Below, one piece after another: positions 8,155-14,348 of a DNA stretch of 64,000 nt. A model generated the notes under the pieces. The model saw only the letters and a program-made list of their open reading frames with translations. It ran no database searches and was not told the origin of the DNA. The number at the start of each line of letters is the position of its first letter. Within the stretch, counting starts at the first letter, position 1. The translations under genes were made by a program, and so were the position numbers. Origin of the DNA: an uncultured Fretibacterium sp. Lineage in GTDB: Bacteria > Synergistota > Synergistia > Synergistales > Aminobacteriaceae. The stretch spans positions 35,150-99,149 of the forward strand of contig CALGGR010000148.1 in the NCBI GenBank assembly GCA_937915755.1, written 5' to 3'.

Positions 8155-8424
8155 CTACTTGTCGTCATAATGTCCTTTGCAATGCGCGATATATATCCTA
8201 TCGTCCTCAATGCGGTACACAAGCCTGTCCTTCTCGTTAATCCTTCTGCTGAACGAGCCTTGAAGATTTTTGCTCAATGGTTCGGGATTCCCGATCCCTT
8301 CTAAACAGCCGTTGCGTTCAATGTCCTTGAGTAACAAGTTAATACGCTTAATCGTTTTCTTGTCCTGTGTCTGCCAGTACAGATAATCTTCCCACGCTTC
8401 GTCTGACCATATCTTTTCAGTCAT
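8155..8424 (-). CDS. yoeB: YoeB-type mRNA-cleaving toxin
   Basis: 89 residues from the ATG at 8424, which overlaps the antitoxin stop by 8 bases (an upstream in-frame start adding MRSR is less likely). It shows the Txe/YoeB family pattern: IWSDEAWEDYLYWQTQDKK, NPEPLSKNLQGSFSRRI, and the C-terminal catalytic-type HCKGHY. YoeB is a ribosome-dependent RNase of the RelE fold. The partner is RelB/DinJ-like rather than YefM-like. Confidence 0.87.
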   Translation of the reverse strand: MTEKIWSDEAWEDYLYWQTQDKKTIKRINLLLKDIERNGCLEGIGNPEPLSKNLQGSFSRRINEKDRLVYRIEDDRIYIAHCKGHYDDK

Positions 8425-8686
8425 CCTCGACCTCAATCAGCTCATGCGGTTTCCCCTTGCCCTCCTTAAGTTCCTGTATAGATTTCAACACATAAGCCTG
8501 ATTGACCTCGCTATAAAACGGATCCGACTCTCTGGAAATTGCGAAAGGAATCCTATTCTCCCTGATCACTGTCTTAATGAAAAGATTCAAAGCAGACGAA
8601 GTATCAATTCCAATATCAGAGCAGAACGCATTAAACCGAGCCTTGTCCATCTCGTCAACGTGAGCTTCAATCGTAGAAATTGCCAT
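8417..8686 (-). CDS. RelB/DinJ-family antitoxin
   Basis: Starts at the ATG at 8686, preceded by AAGGAGGTGG; an in-frame GTG 9 bases earlier is possible. Residues 1-50 (IEAHVDEMDKARFNAFCSDIGID, ALNLFIKTVIRE) form the ribbon-helix-helix DinJ/RelB DNA-binding domain. The acidic C-terminus (ELIEVEDD) would wrap the toxin. Translationally coupled to yoeB. RelB antitoxins usually autorepress their operon. Confidence 0.85.
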   Translation of the reverse strand: MAISTIEAHVDEMDKARFNAFCSDIGIDTSSALNLFIKTVIRENRIPFAISRESDPFYSEVNQAYVLKSIQELKEGKGKPHELIEVEDD

Positions 8687-8751
8687 AAAATCCACCTCCT
8701 TCGATCATTATTATATCAGCGAACAAAAAAGAAGTGAGGCTAAGAACGATT

Positions 8752-8760
8752 TGATATAAT
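8752..8760 (+). promoter_or_regulatory. Extended -10 promoter of RNA module, copy 2
   Basis: TGATATAAT, same sequence and same distance to the RNA stem as in copy 1. The 20 bases upstream (tgaggct.agaacgatt) are also shared between the copies. Confidence 0.6.
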
Positions 8761-8762
8761 AC

Positions 8763-9035
8763 ATTCCACGAGGGAGTCCCGGATGAGGTACAGGGCTCAT
8801 CGCTGAAACGGGGAGCTGCCCCTGTGGAATTGAGGTGTACGCCATACCGAAAGGTAAGCGAAAAACCGGAAAAAAACACTGGCAATCGTTCCTCCCCTAG
8901 ATCGACAAAATCGCCACTGCCATATTCTGGATTGTGAAAACCGTCTTAGTTTTAATAGACTGGTTCACTCGTTAAACCGCTGAGTGTTAATTTCACAGCG
9001 TTAGGGGTCTGCTAACTCCCTCACCGCTGCCCCTA
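8763..9035 (+). ncRNA. Candidate structured RNA module, copy 2
   Basis: Duplicate of 5934-6200, almost identical from about 8888 on and diverged in the leader. Stems are kept: ATTCCAC (8763-8769)/GTGGAAT (8824-8830), GATGAG/CTCATC, TAGGGG (9002-9007)/CCCCTA (9030-9035), and the long-range GAGGGAGT (8770-8777)/ACTCCCTC (9015-9022). The small ORF of copy 1 is lost here (ATG to ATA, TAG after 20 codons). RNA pairing survives while coding does not, favouring an RNA function. It is convergent with the flagellin gene. Confidence 0.55.
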
Positions 9036-9055
9036 TTCTACCACAAATCCGCACA

Positions 9056-9085
9056 CAAAAAAAGAGAGGAGTTTCCCCCTCCCTT
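9056..9085 (-). terminator. Flagellin terminator
   Basis: Minus-strand GGGAGGGGGAAACTCCTCTC stem followed by seven T, about 25 bases after the flagellin stop. Confidence 0.6.
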
Positions 9086-9110
9086 TTCTTTCCTACGTTG
9101 TCAGCTACGA

Positions 9111-11960
9111 CTAACGAATGAGGCTCAAAACGTTCTGAGGCTGCTGGTTCGCCTGAGCAAGCATCGAGTTTCCGGCCTGGAGCATGATGTTGAGTTTCGT
9201 AAATTGCATCATTTCCTTCGCCATATCGGCGTCGCGGATTCTGCTCTCTGCGCTGGTCAGGTTCTCGCTTGCCGTCGTCAGGTTGCTTGCTGTGTACTCC
9301 AACCTGTTCTGGTAGGCTCCGAGTTTCGCCCTCTGAGTGCTTACCTTGTCGATTGCGTTGTCGATGACCGTGATTGAGCGTCCAGCTCTGTCATGGCTCA
9401 TTACGTTCACTCCGTCAAGCCCGAGTGCGTGTGCCCTCATATCGCCGATGTCCATTCCGAGATCTTCGCCCTCATTTGCGCCAATCTGAAGGACTGTCGT
9501 GTTGTCGGCAAGGTGAACGGTCGTCTCCTGCTGAGTGGCTGTGTAGGTAAACTTCTTCAGACCCTCGTTCCACTTCGCTTCAACGCCCTTCAACGCTCCG
9601 AACTCTACGTCAACGTTCTCGTGGATTACTCCGTGAAGCACGTTACCAGTCGTCTTTACACCCTGCGCTATTGTCTTGCCGGTATGCTCGTCAAGGACAT
9701 CAACAGTGTATGTACTCTCTTTCGAGTCCTGAATTGTATTCAGTGAGAACGCGTCAATGATTCCCTGATCGCCGGAGAATGTGATCTCTCCCTGTGCGCC
9801 GGGCACTACTGAGCGGATTACGAACGTTCCGGGTACTGCTTCCGAAGATGCACCCTTGAATGATACGAACGTGGCAAACTTCGTAGCGTCGTCAACGTAC
9901 TTCGACTGACCGAGTCCTGTCGAAATTGCATCGTTAATCTTCGTAGCAACCTCATCAAGCGTGTCATTCGCGTAGAGCATGATGTCCGCCGTCTTGCCGT
10001 CGCCCTGATTGAGAGTGATCTTCTTAGCGTCGTCGAGCATCATTACGCCCTCTGAGTTCCAGAACTTATCGAGGTCGCGCAGTCTGACATCTCCCGTCGC
10101 CGTCTTGCCGATGTAGGCATTCGAGAAGCTGGCGAGCGTATCTCCGTTAACAGCTGCGGCCTTTCCTCCATCAGCTACAGCGGCCATAGAATGGTCATCC
10201 TGTGTGCCGAAATAACTGTCTGTAACCAGCGTAACAGTTCCTTGTGTTACTGCTCCGGTCTTTTCATTGATGATGTAGTTCTGGAAGTTAATCTCCGAGT
10301 CGGCGAGCTGAGTGCCGTCCAGATAATACTGTACAGGGTCATTACCCCTAAACGGGCCGTTGGCCCATCCGTCTTCCCAGCCGGTATCCAGAGCACCTTT
10401 AAGCTCAAAATTGACACCTTTATCCGTAAGAGTGTTGCCCGCCGAGAAGTTCACTACGAACTTTCCATTGTCTCCTACAGCTCCGTAATTTCCTGCAGCG
10501 AGTGCAATAGTAACATTCGGTGCGCCAGTTGTTCCTCCGAAGATGTCGTTGAGATTGGTTGCCGATGCCGCACCCTGTTTGACGACTATGTTCTCCTGAG
10601 TCTTTGTCGAGCTTTTACCATTCTCATCCAACAGTGCTGCTGTCGCCTTGAGGGTTACGATTCCGTTCTTGTCGTCTTTCCCTGTTACCTCAAAGAGAAC
10701 GCTTCCATTCAGTGTGTTGGTGGTATTATTGACAAATGTGAAGACCTCACTGGCATCTTTATTAGCCCCGCTATCGGCCAACTTTGATCCATCAGCTGCG
10801 TTGTCATGGCGCACAACAAGTTCTGTTGCCGTTCCACCGTCCACGCTCTGCGTAATTGACAAATTGCCAATGTCCTTCGAACCGAACTTTTTCAGACTAA
10901 TGGATCCATTAGCGGTTGATGAGCCATCACCTTCAGCGGTATCGCCAAGAGCTGTCGCTATACCAGATATTTCCACTCCCATCTCCCTAGCCTTGCTAAT
11001 TGCAGCTTCCGCCGCGGCCTCAATTCTTCCTCCCATCTGAGCGGCATCGCTTCCAGCTGCGTACGACCCTCCGCTCGCGTTAGTAATCCTAAAAGAACCG
11101 AGTACTTCATCGCCCAGCTTAATCGTGTAATCCGCATAGTGCCCGTTTGCGAGTGCGGCTACTTGGTTGGTATCTTCCAGTTTGGTGTACTGCATTCCGC
11201 CGACATCGTAAGCACCTGTTACTCTCTTAGCAGCTGATCCGGCCGTTCCTACTGCCTGCGCTGTCAGCTTCAGGGAGTAATCTCCGGGTGCCATTCCGTC
11301 AGAGATTACGTCCTTGACTCCGTCAGGAGTATTTACTGTCTTGTTGAGTAGGACGTTTTCGTGCTTGATCGTCATGATGTCGCTCTTCTGGACTTCACCC
11401 TCTCCCGGTTCGGCCTTCACGCGGATTTTGTAGTTGCCCTCGATTGACTTCTTCTGTCCGAACTGGTCAACTTCACGGAGGCCTCCGTTGATGATGGCTT
11501 TAGTCTCGAGGTCGCTGGAACTCCAGAGCCCTGCTGAGTCACCGTTGAGGAGCTTCTTCTTGTTGAACTGAGTTGTGTTGCCGATGCGGGTGATCTCTTC
11601 CTTGAGCTGGTCAATTTCGACCTGGACATAGCTTCTGTCCTGCTGTGTCAGGGTGTCGTTTGCGGCCTGAACTGCGAGCTCGCGCATACGCTGAAGGATT
11701 GAGTGCTCTTCCTGGAGTGCGCCTTCTGCTGTCTGGATAAGGCTGATGCCGTCCTGAGTGTTGGCGACTGCTCTGTCGAGTCCCTTAATCTGGGAGCGCA
11801 TTTTCTCGGATATTGCGAGACCTGCTGCGTCGTCTGCGGCTGTGTTGATGCGGAGACCGCTTGAGAGTTTCGCTATTGACTTCTGGAGCGCGTTGCTGGT
11901 GTTATTGACGATGTTATAGGTTTGCAACGCAGGAATGTTGTGCTGAATTACCATACTCAT
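9111..11960 (-). CDS. fliC: Very large flagellin
   Basis: 949 residues from the ATG at 11960 (MSMVIQHNIPAL), chosen because AAGGAGG lies 8 bases upstream; the open frame extends 13 codons further. Residues 1-170 and the last about 110 are the conserved D0/D1 coiled-coil domains (LSSGLRINTAADDAAGLAIS; SAESRIRDADMAKEMMQFTK; MLQAGNSMLAQANQQP) that build the filament core. The central about 660 residues are a Gly/Ala/Thr/Asp-rich surface region, far larger than the usual 280-550 residue flagellins. It would be the filament subunit, exported by the flagellar secretion system encoded at 56-64 kb. A 3' fragment of a second flagellin lies at 6266. Confidence 0.95.
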   Translation of the reverse strand: MSMVIQHNIPALQTYNIVNNTSNALQKSIAKLSSGLRINTAADDAAGLAISEKMRSQIKGLDRAVANTQDGISLIQTAEGALQEEHSILQRMRELAVQAANDTLTQQDRSYVQVEIDQLKEEITRIGNTTQFNKKKLLNGDSAGLWSSSDLETKAIINGGLREVDQFGQKKSIEGNYKIRVKAEPGEGEVQKSDIMTIKHENVLLNKTVNTPDGVKDVISDGMAPGDYSLKLTAQAVGTAGSAAKRVTGAYDVGGMQYTKLEDTNQVAALANGHYADYTIKLGDEVLGSFRITNASGGSYAAGSDAAQMGGRIEAAAEAAISKAREMGVEISGIATALGDTAEGDGSSTANGSISLKKFGSKDIGNLSITQSVDGGTATELVVRHDNAADGSKLADSGANKDASEVFTFVNNTTNTLNGSVLFEVTGKDDKNGIVTLKATAALLDENGKSSTKTQENIVVKQGAASATNLNDIFGGTTGAPNVTIALAAGNYGAVGDNGKFVVNFSAGNTLTDKGVNFELKGALDTGWEDGWANGPFRGNDPVQYYLDGTQLADSEINFQNYIINEKTGAVTQGTVTLVTDSYFGTQDDHSMAAVADGGKAAAVNGDTLASFSNAYIGKTATGDVRLRDLDKFWNSEGVMMLDDAKKITLNQGDGKTADIMLYANDTLDEVATKINDAISTGLGQSKYVDDATKFATFVSFKGASSEAVPGTFVIRSVVPGAQGEITFSGDQGIIDAFSLNTIQDSKESTYTVDVLDEHTGKTIAQGVKTTGNVLHGVIHENVDVEFGALKGVEAKWNEGLKKFTYTATQQETTVHLADNTTVLQIGANEGEDLGMDIGDMRAHALGLDGVNVMSHDRAGRSITVIDNAIDKVSTQRAKLGAYQNRLEYTASNLTTASENLTSAESRIRDADMAKEMMQFTKLNIMLQAGNSMLAQANQQPQNVLSLIR

Positions 11961-12198
11961 GGTAAATACCTCCTTGTGATTTTGTGTTTCTGTCCCCAAT
12001 TCTTCCGTGTACTGGGGAGTTTCTTCCCCTCACGATTTCTGAGAGTAACCTGTGTGCGCTTTGAAACTTTTTCCTAATCGCGATTTCGGTTAATTTTGGA
12101 GCTTTGGCCGGTTGTGCGTTTTTCGCTGGGCCTTTCTCTTTTCACTCACATTCTCGGAGGGTAATGGGTGGGACTTTAGCGGGAGGGGAAATTTCGTG

Positions 12199-12207
12199 TG
12201 ATAGAAT
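12199..12207 (+). promoter_or_regulatory. Extended -10 promoter of 28-residue peptide module
   Basis: TGATAGAAT (TGn plus TAGAAT). The transcript would begin about 12214 and carry a roughly 95-base leader with a GCCGG-GTG/CAC-CCGGC hairpin (12235-12271) before the peptide's Shine-Dalgarno. The remaining bases between the flagellin start and this promoter (11961-12198) show only a GAGGGG/CCCCTC-type hairpin near 12018-12035 and no clear sigma-28 box. Confidence 0.4.
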
Positions 12208-12310
12208 ATTTGCGGGAAGCCGCTCGGTTCCATTAGCCGGGTGAGGCTTGCAAGGGGTACCACTCCGGCAGCCTGTTTTTAGGAAGTACAGGTGAAAGGA
12301 GGTGGGAGCG

Positions 12311-12397
12311 ATGAGAAAAATAATAAAACTCGCCGAAGTCTTGACTGACCTCGTGCGAGCAGTAACGGAGTTAATCCGTGAAATCAAATCGCGTTAA
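12311..12397 (+). CDS. 28-residue amphipathic peptide
   Basis: MRKIIKLAEVLTDL.. ends LIREIKSR, preceded by a very strong AAAGGAGGTGGGAGCG ribosome-binding site, which argues that it is translated. It is a single amphipathic helix paralogous to the 31-residue peptide at 7918. The two lie on either side of the flagellin gene and each is followed by a similar structured element. Function unknown; a membrane-active toxin (TisB-like) or a modulin-like peptide are possibilities by shape alone. Confidence 0.55.
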   Translation: MRKIIKLAEVLTDLVRAVTELIREIKSR

Positions 12398-12409
12398 TAG
12401 TCTTCCACC

Positions 12410-12464
12410 TTAGGGTTTGCTTTTTCAGGTGGGGACTCGATCTCCCCGCCATAGTAAGCCCTAA
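12410..12464 (+). ncRNA. Structured element downstream of the 28-residue peptide
   Basis: Outer stem TTAGGGTTTGCT (12410-12421)/AGTAAGCCCTAA (12453-12464) encloses hairpin GGTGGGGA (12429-12436)/TCCCCGCC (12443-12450). CCACCT at 12405-12410 could alternatively pair with AGGTGG at 12428-12433 or with the peptide's Shine-Dalgarno, so alternative folds are possible. Matches the arrangement after the peptide at 7918. Confidence 0.5.
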
Positions 12465-12539
12465 ATCAAAACGTCTGAGCTTCACAAGTTTTTTTATTAT
12501 AGCACCCTTTTTCAACTCAAAAGGTAATCGCATAGTAAA

Positions 12540-12708
12540 CGAATTACCGTCCCTAACGGGGCTACGCTAGAACGAAGTACGCTAGGGACTACGGGAAGTT
12601 ACGCCTATGAACTCCACCCTACGGTAAGACGACTTCGGACAGCAGCATCGGTTGGAGCACAGTCTTCGTTAAGTTGCTTCACACGCTACGCTCAGGAAGC
12701 CGCCATTT
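12540..12708. repeat. Non-coding repeat-rich stretch, possibly an IS remnant
   Basis: Contains GTCCCTA/TAGGGAC (stem around 12550-12590) and repeated gctacgct / acgctagg words, ending near the hisS stop. On the minus strand it reads like the decayed tail of a tnpB-type element (an unbroken stretch of about 30 codons). At 12474-12487 a 14-base match (inverted) to 7702-7715 near the end of the tnpB element is seen. No gene is supported here. Confidence 0.25.
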
Positions 12709-13968
12709 CTATAAGTTGCGGTAGTTCACATACTTTACAGCCTCGCTCATCGGAATACTTACCTGCGAGCCGTCAGAAAGATTTTTAACCGCGACAGTCT
12801 CATTCGCCCTCTCATCAGCCCCGACAATGAACGCGAACTTACACGCTCCTGCAGCTTTCATCTGAGCCTTGAAGCCGCGTCCAGAAGTATCACATTCAGC
12901 GGAGATTCCAGACATCCTGAGATTGTGAGTGAGAACCTGAACAGTTCCCCGCGAGTCATCATCGAGAGCAACGCAGTAAACCGAAACTTCCGGCCTCTCT
13001 CCGAATGAGCAGCCCTGTTCCTCCATAACCAGCGCAGCCCTGTCAAGTCCGCAGGCAAAACCAACTCCGGGAATCTTTCCGCCGCCTATTGCCCGAGACA
13101 AGTTATCGTAGCGTCCACCGCCTGCAACAGCATTCTGAGCCCCCAAGTCCCCCGACAAAATCTCATAGGCCGTCTTCGTGTAATAGTCCAGTCCCCTTAC
13201 GAGTCTCTTGCTGAGGGTGTACGTGAAGCCCAAGCGTTCAAGCCCAGCCCTTACCTCCGCGAAATGTTCACGGCATTCGTCGCACAATGAGTCGAAGATG
13301 TCAGGCGCACCATCAGAAGCATGACTGCATGATTCGTTCTTGCAGTCGAGGATACGAAGAGGGTTACGATCGAGACGGTCAAGGCAAGTTCCGCAGAGTT
13401 CGGATTTGTGTGCGTTGAAATATTCCACGAGCTTCTGGCGGTAAACCGGCCTGCACTTCTCACAGCCTACGGAATTTATGACAACCTCAAGATTCTTCAG
13501 GCCGAGTCTCCTGAAAATCTCAATACTCAACGCGATAACCTCAACGTCAGCCATAGCCCCCGCGATTCCGAGACACTCCGCGTCAATCTGGTAGAACTGC
13601 CTGTAACGTCCCTTCTGCGGCCTCTCATGCCTGAACATTGGCCCCCAGTTCCAGAGCTTCGCACTCGCACCCTGAGCGCAGAGGTTATTCTCGATTGCAG
13701 CCCTCATTACTCCGGCTGTCGCTTCCGGCCTAAGGGTTATGCTTCTTCCTCCCCTGTCCTCGAACGTATACATCTCCTTCTCAACGATGTCAGTAGTCTC
13801 GCCAACACCCCGTGAAAACAGTTCCGTATGCTCAAATATTGGAAGGTGAATCTCGCTGAACCCGAAATCCCTCATAGTCCTTGATGCTGTGTTGATGATG
13901 TATGACCACTTCCACGACTCTGCTGGTAAAATGTCGCGTGTTCCTCTTGGCGCAATTATTGCCGGCAT
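12709..13968 (-). CDS. hisS: Histidyl-tRNA synthetase
   Basis: 419 residues, full length for a class II HisRS. Charges tRNA-His. Visible: N-terminal RGTRDILPAESW, motif 2 (FRHERPQKGRYRQFYQIDAE), the histidine-binding LVRGLDYYTKTAYE, motif 3-like GGGRYDNLSRAIGG, and the C-terminal anticodon-binding domain from about residue 325. Start ATG 13968 gives the normal MPAIIAPRGTRD N-terminus. It stands alone, with IS-like debris on both sides. Confidence 0.96.
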   Translation of the reverse strand: MPAIIAPRGTRDILPAESWKWSYIINTASRTMRDFGFSEIHLPIFEHTELFSRGVGETTDIVEKEMYTFEDRGGRSITLRPEATAGVMRAAIENNLCAQGASAKLWNWGPMFRHERPQKGRYRQFYQIDAECLGIAGAMADVEVIALSIEIFRRLGLKNLEVVINSVGCEKCRPVYRQKLVEYFNAHKSELCGTCLDRLDRNPLRILDCKNESCSHASDGAPDIFDSLCDECREHFAEVRAGLERLGFTYTLSKRLVRGLDYYTKTAYEILSGDLGAQNAVAGGGRYDNLSRAIGGGKIPGVGFACGLDRAALVMEEQGCSFGERPEVSVYCVALDDDSRGTVQVLTHNLRMSGISAECDTSGRGFKAQMKAAGACKFAFIVGADERANETVAVKNLSDGSQVSIPMSEAVKYVNYRNL

Positions 13969-13984
13969 TTCTTAATCACTCTCC

Positions 13985-14320
13985 CTGAAAAATTCTTGCT
14001 TATGTGGCGTGAGCTACCGCCCTTCACGGATTTAGCTGCTTCCCAATTCAACGAGGCTGTTACATCCTCTCCAAAGGCGTTACTTTTCTGTGTTTCACAG
14101 GTATTTCGTTCTACCGCAGGCCCGAAGGTATGATAGCTCGTTTAGATGAAAATCTGGATGAAATATGCTGTAAGTCATGCGTTATCGTGTGTTTGCCCTT
14201 TTCGCGTATTCGGTTGTTTCTCTCTAATCTCTGTTCTTCCGTCATATTAAGCATTAAATGTATTATACTATACAATACAATTCATTTCCCGCCTAAAGAG
14301 GTGGGAGTCTTCTTGTAAGT
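13985..14320 (-). mobile_element. Internally deleted derivative of the tnpB element at 19.65-21.05 kb
   Basis: Both ends match the full element while the middle of tnpB is gone. At 14025-14110 are blocks shared with 19735-19855 (cccaattcaacgag, tcctctccaaaggcg, cacaggta.ttcgtt). At 14195-14318 are blocks shared with 20925-21050 (cgcgtatt.ggttgtttt, ctaatctctgttcttccgtc, gtattatactataca, gaggtg.gagtcttcttg). The residual ORF keeps MLNMTEEQRLE at its start. The hairpin CCCGCCT-AAAG-AGGTGGG at about 14289-14306 is one terminus. A MITE-like remnant placed directly upstream of the SLBB gene. Confidence 0.7.
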
Positions 14321-14348
14321 TATGATAAAATTTTTTGGGGTGATTCTA

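Noticed and set aside
5934..9035. Duplicated RNA modules as a CRISPR array or a diversity-generating retroelement repeat pair
   Set aside because: Only two copies 2.8 kb apart, no regular spacers, no cas genes and no reverse transcriptase in the window.
10191..11040. Long open frames antisense to the flagellin gene
   Set aside because: They have no ribosome-binding site, no recognisable domain, and arise from the codon bias of the flagellin gene on the other strand.
12142..12387. 81-codon minus-strand ORF upstream of the flagellin
   Set aside because: It overlaps the promoter, leader and small peptide ORF with a strong Shine-Dalgarno on the other strand; no domain or start signal supports it.
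14130..14318. 62-codon ORF upstream of the SLBB gene
   Set aside because: It lies wholly inside the deleted IS derivative and is antisense to its tnpB remnant.
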